From assembly GCA_021234155.1 (NCBI GenBank), contig JAJEKV010000084.1, positions 2,316,545-2,380,544 of the forward strand: 64,000 bases of DNA. Reading direction: 5' to 3'. Shown piece by piece: positions 36,488 to 47,988 of the stretch (its first letter is position 1; each line of letters starts with the position of its first letter). The stretch is from Isoetes taiwanensis. Lineage: Eukaryota > Streptophyta > Lycopodiopsida > Isoetales > Isoetaceae. Position numbers and translations under genes: made by a program. The notes beneath the pieces were generated by a model. It saw only the letters and a program-made list of their open reading frames with translations, ran no database searches and was not told the origin of the DNA.

Positions 36488-36980
36488 CCTTGTACCACAC
36501 CACACCCCTCCACCACACTTCACCACCACCACCACACTCCACCACACCACATCACACCACAATCCACACCACCCCACCACCACACCCCCCACCACCACAC
36601 TCCACCACACCACAACATACCACCACACACAACAACACACACCACCACCACCACACACCCCACCACCACCACACACCACACCACCACCCCCCACCACCGC
36701 TCCACACTCCACCATTTGGTGTATGGTGTATGGTGTGTGGTGAATGGTGTGGTGTGTGGTGGGGAGTGTGGTGAATGGTGTGTGTGGTGGGATGTGCTCA
36801 TTACAGTGAATATGATAGTTGGTGTATGATCTATGGTGTATGGTGTGTGGTGAATGGTGTGGTGTGTGGTGGGGTGTGTGGTGGGGTGTGTGGTGAATGG
36901 TGTGGTGTGTGGTGGGATGTGCTCGCTCGTGAATATGATAGTGTGGGGCATGGTATGGTGCATGGTTTGGTGTGGTATAC
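36488..36980. repeat. Foldback microsatellite, (CCACCACAC)n followed by (GGTGTGTGGT)n
   Basis: A C- and A-rich run (36488-36712) is followed by a G- and T-rich run (36713-36975), so the two halves can pair as one long imperfect hairpin. The G/T half contains two copies of a roughly 130-bp unit with GATGTGCTC and GTGAATATGATAG. Long open frames here are artefacts of the repeat. Confidence 0.85.
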
Positions 36981-37571
36981 ACACCCTAACAATTTTTAGT
37001 GTTCATTTCATGCAGATGGTATTGTTCAAGAGGTTTTCGGACCAACATCCGAAATTTTTTGGCGATGCTTTGAGATGCTTCAAGATGCATTTAAAGAAAA
37101 ATACTCGAAACATATTTTCCTATTGGTCGCTAGTTACCATATTTTGTTAGTGTGCGGATCATAAATTCTCGCACCTTGAAATTCCTTGTTGGCTTTTAAT
37201 GTTTGTTTTGGTATACTATTTCAGTAATTGTACTTTGCATTTTATAATTAATGACAAAAGCTGTCATTAACTTGAGTTGCACCAAAACTTGAGTTGCAAA
37301 CTAAGTACCAAACATGTTTCTTATATCTATACGAGAAAAGGATAGAAATAGTTCGGTTAACTAAAAAGAACAGTGGAAACTCGAGAGAACGCTTAAAGCA
37401 AAAAAAAAAAAATAGTCACAAATTGTAGAGAAGAGGAGTTACATCATTAATGAAAAAGCTTTACAAAAAATGGAGTCACAAGGACTATTGCAAAACAAGT
37501 TCTGTATTTAATTAAAAAGCTTTACAAAGAATAGTCACAAGGACTATTACCAAAAAAATTGAAACCAGGGA

Positions 37572-37833
37572 TTACAAAAAACAAGGCTTGATCTTGTGCC
37601 ATCTTGACTCTATATGAAGGTCGTCCTCCATGGCATACATCTTCATTTCGAGGAGTCGCTTCTCGTCGAGGTAAGCCTCATGCACCCACTCGATCACCTG
37701 CAATGAAGCGACAACCTGATGATTCATGATGAGCTTCTCCACCTCTGGTGGAGTGAACTTCGCCCTGACTGTAACCGGGTGGCCTCCGGAGGAAGACACC
37801 TTCCTGCGGAGTGTGGTCTTGAACTTGGCCATG
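37572..37833 (-). CDS. Small hypothetical ORF of the Sola-like element
   Basis: On the minus strand the ATG at 37833 opens 85 codons beginning MAKFKTTLRRKVSSSGGHP. It has a basic N-terminus and a charged C-terminal half. GTGATC after CATTGCAG (about 37700) could be a splice donor. The upstream frame is repetitive (PSIPSIPS). No family recognised. Confidence 0.35.
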
Positions 37834-38511
37834 GCGGAAGTGAAGGAGATGGACGGAATGGGGAAGGAGTGAAGGAGATGGCGGAATAGACGATGGGGAC
37901 GGAATGGACGGAATGGACGGAATGAAGCTGCAGGGCAGAATTTTGGGAATAAAAGGGATGTTTGCATACATACGATTTTGTTTTAGGAATTAGGCAGAAG
38001 AGGAAAGGGATGTATCCATGCATACGATTTCACACCTCGGGAGCCGATCCACCCACCTCAATATTTTTGCAAATGTAAAATGTATAGGTTGAACCATATT
38101 ATGAGACCAATTGCTTGGTATGCAGTTAGCACAACCCTAACACAAAGTTAGCAATATCCCACATGCATATATCACAAAAATCGTGCGCATATATAAATAG
38201 GATTTTGCTGCTTCATTGATAAGTGTGGATAGAGATTAGATGTTGAAAAGTTATGGCTCGCTGGCTTGTAATCTTCAGTTACAGGCCAACGTGTCATAAC
38301 TGTCCAAGATGTAATCCTAGTCCACTTTTTTTTTTTTTTTTTTTTTTTTGTAATGGGCTCAAATATCCCACATGCATTCAATGTTCCACATGTTACCAAA
38401 TCAACAATTGCCAAATCAACAAATGCCAAATGAATGGATTATGTTAAGGCATATTGTGTACCTATGCATATTGTGTTTGGTAAAGCGTGAGTCAACAATA
38501 TAGAGATAACA

Positions 38512-38826
38512 AGAAATATTCCTTATTACCTTGAAAGGAATATTCCTTATTGCATTGAACAGAATATTCCTTAGCGCCTAGTTATCAGGAATATTCCTTA
38601 TTACCTTCAAAGGAATATTCTTTAGTTTGTTTAAGTGCACCCATAGTTACAAGGAATATTCCTATTACCTTGAATGGAATATTCCTTTTTGCATTGAAAG
38701 GAATATTCCTTAGTGCCTAGTTATCAAGAATATTCCTTATTACCTTCAAAGGAATATTCTTTAGTTTGTTTAAGTGCACCCATAGTTACAAGGAATATTC
38801 CTTATTACATTGAAAGGAATATTCCT
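38512..38826 (+). repeat. Array of GGAATATTCC palindromes
   Basis: Eleven GAATATTC palindromes and one degenerate copy lie 22-39 bp apart. A longer unit of about 140 bp, with GTTTAAGTGCACCCATAGTTA, is repeated (38577 and 38717). The motif fits nGAAnnTTCn, a heat-shock-element-like dyad. Confidence 0.85.
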
Positions 38827-38937
38827 CATTGAGTATAGCCCTTTCATTTGAGCTAGGCTTGTGGGATATATGCCAGCATCAACTATTAGCCAATTGGGTC
38901 AGAAAAAGAGGACAGTGGGAAAGATTTTGAGAAAAGG

Positions 38938-39646
38938 ATGTTGAACAAATCATTGGCACAACAAATCATTGGCATGGTACGAGCCATATCAGAAACATGG
39001 GAGAAGGGAATAGACAGGGATAAAAATTCCTTTTTTACCTGTGGTGACTGGTTGATTCCGATGGCGGGAGGAGATCGAACGACTAGATCACAATCCATAT
39101 CCCCAATTCAAATGCAAACTCACCTGGCGCACCCGATTCTTGAGGAGATCAATGCCGAACAGGGAAACCAATTGAACAAAATCAAACGGAGAGGCAGTCA
39201 CGAGTTCAGAGGTACTCCTATTCTTAAACATGCTTTTGTTCCTAATCTAACAATTGCTTATGATGTTCTACACAGATGCACAAAGGAGACTTAACAATGT
39301 TGGAAGCATGGATCGAGCTATGGGAGTAGCAGCGGACAAGGGGGATGAGGAATCCCAATTATCTAAAGCAGAACTAGAGAGTATTCTCATTCAACTTAAA
39401 CAGGAAGTTGTGCATGTAAAAGCAATCAACAAAGTGCTGAAAAGGGCTGAGGTTTGGAGATTCAATAGCCTCAAACCATACTTTACCAATCTCTATCATA
39501 AATGGCAACAGAAGCGAGAAGCACATGTCTTGCTTCTGTTAGACTTCACCAACTTCCAAACGGTTGTCCTGGACACTCTTCTCACAATTTTCGGGAACAT
39601 GATCATTGCTGATCTCACACTGCAGGACCTTCTGGATGAATCTTGA
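38938..39646 (+). CDS. Hypothetical plus-strand ORFs of the Sola-like element
   Basis: The first frame (38938-39294, 118 residues) and the second (39254-39646, 130 residues) overlap in different phases. GGTACTCC near 39211 and ACAG at 39271-39274 could be donor and acceptor of one intron that joins them. The second part is helical with charged heptads (SKAELESILIQLKQEV). No family recognised. It starts just downstream of the palindrome array. Confidence 0.4.
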
Positions 39647-39830
39647 GTCTTGAATATTGAATCTTGAGACCTTCTGCTTACAATGTTTTTTACAACTTAT
39701 ACTAAGTATAACAGGCTTGGAACTATATAAACAATATATTAATGTTTGTGTTTTAATCTGGTTCACATTCTGATTACATTCAGTTTGCAAGTCCATGCCT
39801 TAGTGCATAGAAAAGTTACTTCAACAACGG

Positions 39831-42800
39831 TTAACGACATGTAGATTCTACAATCTCCGCAAATTTCCCAAAGAACATTTCATGCCAATAGTTAGTCGGT
39901 TCATATACATAAGATGTACCTTTAATCTTATGTTTGACTGCTCCAATGGAAATCTCACCCCAACCATCGACTTCGGGATGGACAAGAACTTTCTTTTCTT
40001 GAATAAGCCTGTACTTTTGATGGCAACCGTGAATCAATTCAAAGTAGTTACCAGCTATAACTTCATTACCACAATAAAATTCAGTTCCATAGTCATCCTT
40101 GGTGTCTTCTTCGAGGGCATGTTTCACCATTGTAATTGGATGAGATAATAAGGGACCCTTTCATAATTGTCCGGGGATGTGAATGATGCAAAATAATCTC
40201 CAACCCGCACGTCTCATCCACGCGTTGTCCACGCCATTTGCCCACAAGTCCTCTCGCCTCGCACCCATCTTCTTCAACATTGTCCCCTGTTTGTAGGCTC
40301 TAGTTTTCTCAACTCCCACCCGCCACAATGATCAGCATTCTCACAAGGGGTCAATCAAAATTGATACATGCCTTACAAAAACATGAAAGAGATCTACACT
40401 TTAACTTTGTTGGATCTTTTGGATCTATGGATGATACGCCAATGAAGAGATTGCACTCCTTTCACGGGAGCACATCAAATCTTTGGGAAGCGGTCAATGT
40501 CGGACACCTTCCAAAATACCCTTTCCACATCGAAAAGTTTCTCTTCAAGAACCTCACATGCAGTTTCTGCATTTTTTATCACTTTCCCATCCTTTTTCTT
40601 TGTTCGCCTCGAGCTATAGTTTGGCTATGGCTCCTTCTAAAATCATGTGTGCCCTTCCCATGTCCCGAGCCAAAGAAATTCCAAGGTGCATTCTCGATCT
40701 TATGCTCTTGATGATACCTAGTTACATGATAGAAAGCTCTTCTCGACTTGAATTGGGCTGCACACCTGTCAGACCAAACTAAGTGGTATTTCATATGGCC
40801 AGCACCATTTTCTTTCAGCCAATTGAGGTGCATCTTGAATGCTTTTTGTACAAAGTGAGTATCATGTGTTTTGTCATCTGAAATAAAGAAGTGCACACAT
40901 TTCCTCATTTTACCCTGACCTTGAACATCGTGATGTGGACCAATGTGCTGATTTGTTCATTGTACCAATGTTGTGCTTGAATCTCGTTGAATGGCTTCAA
41001 AGTATAATTCTCCGAGAAATCAACAACTGATAATACGGTATTATCACGAAGACTCTTCATGGATTCCTTGAATTGTTTGCTCTGCCAATGTGCCACAAAG
41101 TTATGATATACAAACTTCGACATATGATCAAACATGTTATCCAACATATTACTGGAGCTGTCTTTCTTGTCAATTAGCTTTAGTCTTCGTGAAGTTCCTT
41201 TCTTCGAGGGCTCATTAACGTAACCATAGACTTGCCAATCAAGTGTTTGATCAATCTGCTCCTTGTATTCTCTTGGACACAACTCGATTAATTGTTTCCC
41301 ACAATTTCCACAATCGATTTGATACATTGTAGCTTATGCCACTTTCGTTACTTTGCTGCTCATCACATACCATAGCCCTCCAAAATGTGCTAACATTACT
41401 TGTTCTTGGCTTGACATATTCCAAAGATGAGCTTCGGGATCAAAGACACACCACAATTGCACTAACAATTTTCATGGAGTCTTGACCTCATCAAATTAAA
41501 TGCCCGCTTGTACGATCGATTGCTCATGTTTCACGCAACAACATGTGTTTCTTTCCTTTAGCTTTCTAATGCAAGAAGGTTTTAAGTATTCAAATTGCCT
41601 AAGCCCAATCCAACCTCGGATAATTGATCCACAAAATTGAATAATTCAAATTTTGTAAAATTACGATTGAAATAAAATTAGTCACCTCATTACATTACAT
41701 TACATACAAATCTTTTACATATTCAAGACCCTAAACTCCCCACACATACATGTACATTCGACATGAATTTTATTTCATTTACTATGAAGTCACATAATTT
41801 TTTGACAATTAATACATCTCCACACTAATTTCTTCTTAGTTCACGCCTACATCTACAATACATCCAGAATATACATGTAAACAAATATACATCCAGAATA
41901 TACATGTAAACAAATATACATGTACGTGTTGCCATGAAATAATTTGACATTTCCATGTAGAACAACTAGGGCAGACTGCATCTACATTACATTCAAAAAG
42001 TAAAGAAATCTGTTACAAACTTTACATCAGTGTTACAAAATAAAAGACATCTTTATTCTGCCAAAAAGTAAAGAAATCTACAAACTTTACATCAGTGTTA
42101 CAAAATAAAAACATCTTTATTCTGAAAACAAGATGCCATTACTGACTAAATTACGATCGTGCACGTGTAATGTCAATATATTGAATTGGTTGTGTCCTCT
42201 TCTTCATGACATCTCTAATTTTTGGTGAAACCTTTGAGTTATCTAACCAAAACTGAGCAACCATATCCTTCATAGCCTGATCTATCGTATTTGTTCTTGG
42301 ATTTCGACCTGCTAATGCCCACAGATTTGTTCCACCTAGTGACATTCTTTTCCTTCTCTCCACTGCTAGTTTCATATTTCTAGGATGTATTTTCAGCAAC
42401 TTAGTCGCTAGTGAAGTCTTTCGTAATTCTCCTTCCTCTCCAACCACCATAGATAGTACGTAATGCTTTGCACAGAAGTCTGTCATTGCTATTTGCATTT
42501 TTGACGCCTTGGAGGCCATCCTTTAAATTCTTTACCGGATCTGTTTTCACGATAGCCTTTTGAGGCCTTCCAATGACCGGCTCAAATAGGAATTGCAATC
42601 TTTTGTCTGCAATAATCTTCTTGCAAATATACTTTCTTTGTTTTGGAGTCAAATTAGATATCTCATTCATTATGAGATTTTGAAGCATTCACCTTTCTTC
42701 TAATTGGCTTTGTCACGTATCCACCCCTACAAACCCTATGTTTCGATTTCTTTTGCTCGCTTGTAAGCGATTGCTTTCGAAACTTCATCAGCGGAGGATT

Positions 42801-42896
42801 GAAATCAACCCGATGCGACCTCGAAGTTCTTGCATGAGAGTCCAATCCTTCTTCCATAGTTTCTTCTTCAACTGGTGCTTTAAGACATCGATGCAT
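39831..42896 (-). pseudogene. Sola-like transposase, in pieces
   Basis: Minus-strand pieces in order are 42896-42663 (basic), 42688-42401, 42519-42151, 41327-40905, 40908-40579 and 40130-39831. The catalytic part shows VVDFSENYTL followed by EIQAQHW, then HFFISDDKTHDT, then LVWSDRCAAQFKS, then WNFFGSGHGKGTHD, three acidic positions in order as expected for a DDD/E-type nuclease. It would cut the transposon ends and join them to a target. Shifts between pieces could be introns or frameshifts; the 41328-42150 gap is AT-rich and holds small tandem duplications. Assignment to Sola rests on motif memory plus the 4-bp duplication. Confidence 0.75.
41328..42150. other. AT-rich gap in the transposase gene with small tandem duplications
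   Basis: Units such as AATATACATCCAGAATATAC (41868 onward, two copies) and a roughly 65-bp unit around AAAGTAAAGAAATCT...TTTACATCAGTGTTAC (about 41998 and 42063) are duplicated. It may be an intron. Confidence 0.6.
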
Positions 42897-43362
42897 TCTG
42901 CAGAAAGGGGATACAACATCCTACACAAAAAATCAGATTATTAACCAGATTTGCATTACTGCTTGAAGGGATTTGTATTACTGCTTGAAGGAAAGGGATT
43001 TCAATTTCTTCAAGATACATTTGTTTCTTGAAATGCATTCGATTTAGGAGCAGCTATAATCGATTCAGGCCAAGTTTTCGTTGAGGTAGAATCCGGAGCC
43101 ATGTTTGATCGATTGAGGAAAGTTCAAAATGTGCGCCAAAGTTTTTTTTTTTTTTTTCGCAGGCAAGATATTTAGATTTTATTGATAGAGAGATTTTGGG
43201 AGGATTTGGTATAATTATGGAGAATGTTGTACGTCAACCGCCTTTATTAATGATAGGCAACTCCATGTAAAATTCAAAATGTACATTACAAACACTTTAA
43301 CCCAGTTCAAATTTTTACATCAATATACAAAAAAATTCAATCACCCTTTCATGCTTCTACCC
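42897..43362. other. Right terminal region of the Sola-like element
   Basis: AT-rich, with a poly-T run at 43144-43157, and ends in the inverted repeat. No gene seen. Confidence 0.6.
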
Positions 43363-45236
43363 TGGCTCCATGAGGATGTGCATCGACTATAGACAACTCA
43401 ACAAGCATACCATCAAGAACCGCTATGCTTTGCCGAGAGCAGATGATCTCATGAACCAATTGCAAGGGGCCAAATATTTCTCGAAGATTGACTTACGCTC
43501 AGGGTATTATCAGATAAGAATAAAAGAGGATGACATCCATAAATCTGCCTTCCGTACTAGATATGGGCATTATGAATTCACAGTTATGCCTTTCGGCTTA
43601 ACTAACGCTCCCGCGACTTTTATGCGGTTAATGAATGATGTCTTCCGAGAATACTTGGATGATTTTGTCGTTATCTTCTTTGACGACATTCTCATTTATA
43701 GTAAAACCCTTGAGGAGCATGAGAAACACCTTAGATTGGCCTTGCAGAAATTGAGGCGCCACCAGCTCTTTGCAAAGTTCTCTAAGTGCAAGTTCGACAC
43801 ACCGAAGGTGGATTACTTGGGGCATGTTGTTTCAGCCGAGGGTATTGCTACAGATCCGGCAAAGATAGAGGCAGTCAAGGACTGGCCTATTCCCAGTAAT
43901 GTTTCAGAGGTAAGGAGCTTTTTGGGCTTGGCAGGATATTATAGGAAATTTGTCAAAGATTTTGCCAAGATTGCAAGCCCTCTCACAGACCTTACAAAGC
44001 ACGAGAAAGTAAAGGATTGGGTACAACACTGGAAGTGAAAGGTCCAGACAAGCTTCCAGAAACTTAAGGATGCTTTGACTTCAGCGCCAGTCCTCACATT
44101 ACCAGACCCGTAGCAACAGATGCCAGTAAAATTGCTACTGGAGGAGTTCTAATACAGGAGGGGAGGGTTATTGCGTATGATTCTAAGAAGATAAATGACA
44201 CAGAACAACGATTCATACCCCATCCACGATCAGGAACTCTTGGCAGTTGTGCGGGCTCTGCGTATATGGAGACACTATCTTCTTGGTAGGAAATTCCAGC
44301 TAGGTACGGATCACCAGAGTCTCCGTTATCTTTCTACCCAGCCAAATCTCAATCTCCGTCAGAGAAGGTGGATGGAGTTTCTTGAGGAATATGATTTTGA
44401 GATCATGTATAAGTCGGGTAAGCACAATGTGGTTGCGGATGCTTTGTCACGCCATCCTTTGGTAACCCGCACCCATTGTAATGCAATTTCCACGCTCACC
44501 AGTGAGTTCGGAAAGCAAATAGAGCAAACCCTGGCCACGGATCCAGAATTCCGTGAAGTGTGGCACAGTTTGGCCAAGGAGGCACGGACAGATAAGGAGC
44601 ATGAGGCCTTCCGCTCTTATAAGAAGGAAGGGCAATTTGCTTTATTGCAGAGACAAGTTGTGTGTACCCGAGACTTCAGGAGTCCGTAAGCTTATTCTGC
44701 ATGATACAAACAACAGCCCTATAGCTGGACATGCAGGCTTCATGAAGACGTATTTTAAGATTCGCTTCAGCTATTTTTGGCCAAGCATGAAGGAGACATT
44801 GCCAGATACATTAAGCAATGTCAAGTGTGTCAGCAAACTAAGGCCGAGCAGTTGAGGGTTCCAGGAGAGTTGCAACCGTTGGATGTGCCCAACGCCAAAT
44901 GGGAAGTCATAACCATGGATTTTATTGTGGGCCTTCCGCGTACCCTCCGTGGATATGACGCTTTAATGGTAGTGGTCGACAAGTTGTCGAAGATGGCTCA
45001 TTTCTTGCCCTGTCATACCACAGACACGGCCTTGGACACAACCTTGTTATTCGCGAAGGAAATCTTCAGATTACACGGGATGCCACGAGTAATAGTATCT
45101 GACAGAGATCCCAAGTTTGTAAGTGCATTCTAGAAGGATTTCTTTGCCACCATTCAGACAAAGCTTGCTATGAGCACAGCATATCACCCTTAGATGGATG
45201 GCCAAACAGAGCGGACCAACCGCATTATAGAAGATA
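43363..45236 (+). pseudogene. RT, RNase H and integrase core of the chromovirus
   Basis: RT resumes with [36 protein letters not shown] and the catalytic [11 protein letters not shown], then the thumb ([22 protein letters not shown]). Stops follow: TGA at 44036 and TAG near 44112. RNase H (44120-44500) has TDASK, the tether motif TDHQSLRYL and DALSR. The integrase zinc domain (44690-44850, HAGF...CQVCQQTK) and core (MDFIVGLP, VSDRDPKF) follow. Stop codons replace expected residues near 45131 (SAF-stop-KDFF) and 45191 (AYHP-stop-MDGQ). The core is cut at 45236 by a Helitron and resumes at 50597. The enzyme is dead. Confidence 0.93.
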
Positions 45237-45246
45237 CTAGAAAATT

Positions 45247-45263
45247 GCCCACCGTTGGTGGGC
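45247..45263 (-). terminator. 3' terminal hairpin of Helitron 1
   Basis: Seven-base-pair stem GCCCACC/GGTGGGC with a 3-nt loop, six bases from the CTAG end. It marks the transposition terminator of the Helitron. Confidence 0.9.
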
Positions 45264-47870
45264 TTTTTGTGTGATTATACCAAGGAAGTTCAAGCATGAA
45301 AAACATTAGTGATTGTTTGAGCAGCTTCCTATGTTCAAAATGCAGTACATGGGAACTGAAATTGTGATCGGTGGGAGGTTGCTGGTGTTAATGAATAGTT
45401 GATTATGTTTGTCTCCTAACTTAATTAAAAAACAGTTACTTGTTGCCTCTATAAAAAATTATCAATTTAGGCATGTACTTAGACATTTAGAATTATCAAG
45501 ATTAATGACATATTTGTATTGAACAAGATTGTAGGAAACAATATGCTTGTGTGGTAATTGTAGTTTATGTGTTATTAAACTGTTGTGCATTCTAAATAAA
45601 GTTATTCAATAGATCATGGACATTTTAGATTATTTGATATTGTGCCTTGTAAGTTGGCATCATGTATGTTGCAGGTGTCCATCGTTGTAAACATAAGTTG
45701 TTCACCATTTGTTTGATCGTTGATGTAATTGTTTACTTGATTTGTGATGGCATTATGGAACAAAGTATTGTTGTTTGTGGGTTTAGAGTTTTCAACATTG
45801 AAAGTTCCACTTTTAATCCTACTGCGAGCGTATGGTTGACGTAAAATTTGGAATTCGTAACATATGTTGGAATTGTGTTGCATTGGGATGTGTGCTATAT
45901 TATAGTTTAGGGGTATTCTTCATGCGTTCAACTTAAGATTGTTCATGGAATATTAATTACAAATGCCACTATATGGTCATATGAATGGGAGTGCGCATGG
46001 TAATATCCATTCTTAAGACATCAACATAAAAGAGAAAATGTACCTCATATTTACATTCGTTTTATATAATTTTAAGCATGCTATAATGATGACTGCTGCT
46101 AACATGGAACATTATGAACCCCATCTATTGATAACTTGATGTCTACCTCGACAAGTTCGCTTAGGATTTCGAAATGATACAAAATTGCTTAGGTTGTTCT
46201 ATATAACCCTTTTCCTCCTACATGAAAACGAAAATGTCTTCCTGGCAAACCATGTCCTCCATCAGTTTGCAGATTTATTTTTACTTGTGTCTTACTAAAA
46301 AGAAAACAAAAGGGGATTTTGAAATGATGCAAAATTGGTTACCCTTGTCGATATAGCCCTTTTCTCTACCATGGTAGCATAAGTGTGAGGTCAAAAGGAA
46401 AATGTGAGCTTCTAATATGCATATTCAGGTCTGTGTATTAAGGAAACAACTGACCTCTTATCGCTACATTTAAATGTTAGCATGATCTATGTTTCTATAC
46501 ATGTGTCAGTGGCAGCATGTGTATTAAAATTACAATTCTTCTTGAATATTTGCAAAAGTGTAGCAATGTCATAGCCTCTATTTACTTTACCTGAGGCTTT
46601 TTACATGTTCTTAACTTCTTACGTTGTGGCCCAAAATTTTGTAAGTTACAGCAGTCAAGGAAAATAGGGCGCCAAATTCTAATTCATGTCCACATTTATC
46701 GACCACATGAACAGATGAATGATGGACTAATGCAAATGGCAAAGCCCATTTCATAAGTGAAAACACAAAGCTGTCCCTCCAAATGTCATGTACCATTTTC
46801 ATCAAGCTTTTAATGTGATTATTGGCAATATACTGAGATGGTAGGACATGAGTCGCTTCTATATAAACTGACTTTTCTCCTATTCTATGTTTATCACATC
46901 GAATACTGCTTGTGGACAATCTATTTCCGCTCTATACATAAAATATCCAATGGCAAGTAGAGCATTCATAAGATTATAGTTCCTAAGGAGACAACACATA
47001 TCAGATTAAAAAAAAATAGCACTGCAGCCTTCTATGACTTCACATCCAGCATTAAAAGGGCTCTTAATTTTGGACCTACATGACTAATAAGCCTTACCAG
47101 TCTTTATTACATCCATGGGAGTTATAGTCTTGCGACGGGCATGCTCAAAATAAGTGATAGCATCACGAATGGCATTCTCAAGGAAGATTTTGAGAATGGC
47201 ATTCTCAATGAGCCCACCGATTCTTTTGACACCTCCACATTCCTGTGCCTTTTAAAATCGAGAAAATGGATTAGATCACCGGAATGCGGATAGGGTCTTG
47301 CGTTGTAGATCCAAGCTAATTGCAAATTGCAAAGCACCACCAATTTGCAGGCCCAATTTTGCAAAATCCGAGCAAAGTCAGAAATTCTTACTTATCAAGG
47401 ATGAGAGCTGAATCTTAAAAGCTAAATAAAGCTCCAACACGGCCTCCTTATCCTTCCGCCATACTTAAGAAGGATGACGATTGCTTTTTTTTCCTATTTT
47501 CCATGGACCGTTGGTTTCTCAAAAATTCATTTTAAGACAATGCCAAGCCTGCCGGCCCATCGTTCAACACGGTCAAAAATTTCCACGAAGGCGGCAATAT
47601 TTGGCTAAGACGTCGCACCCTTTCATTCGGGGACACACGGACAACATGCCATATGGCACAATCTAAGCCATTGATCAATATGGAATGTGGGTCGCTCATT
47701 TGAGCGGAAGATCATTCTGGTGCTGACACCTGTGATACTCCAATATCACGGAATGGAAGTCGGGGCAGCTGATTCCGCTGATCCGGTGAGCAGCAGGTTG
47801 ATTTGAAGTAGCAGCAGCCCGATTTGAAGAAGCAGCTGGTCGTAGCAGCAGCTCCCCACATTCCATATTG

Positions 47871-47988
47871 TAGGGGAAGGGAGGTTGGGGCTCCCTTTCC
47901 GCAACAGGGGCAGACCCTCTCCCGGCTGCCGCCGGTCGTGGGGGCCCCTGCCCCTGTTTGAAAGGGAGCCCCAACCTCCCTGCCCCTA
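47871..47988 (-). repeat. 118-bp foldback (hairpin) element, copy B
   Basis: TAGGGG...CCCCTA ends, with arms GGGAGGTTGGGGCTCCCTTT and its complement, and central CCGGC-TGCC-GCCGG. The 20-bp core at 47919-47938 is the exact reverse complement of that in copy A (8258-8277). Confidence 0.8.

Larger units (their letters stand above)
31973..43362 (-). mobile_element. Sola-like DNA transposon, 11.4 kb, with Ulp1 and RING-like cargo genes
   Basis: The ends are a perfect 21-bp inverted repeat beginning GGGTAGAAGCATGAAAGGG (left) and ending CTTTCATGCTTCTACCC (right). TGGC flanks both sides (31969-31972, 43363-43366), a 4-bp duplication. Removing the element plus one TGGC rejoins the RT exactly in frame (KKDG to SMRMCIDY). 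The transposase lies in the right half on the minus strand, with DFSENY, SDRCAAQFKS and SGHGKG motifs of the type I associate with Sola transposases. The left half carries plus-strand genes. The 4-bp duplication is consistent with Sola; the superfamily label is my inference. Confidence 0.85.

Noticed and set aside
36455-36999. Several frames over 100 residues on both strands
   Set aside because: They translate the CCACCACAC / GGTGTGTGG repeats.
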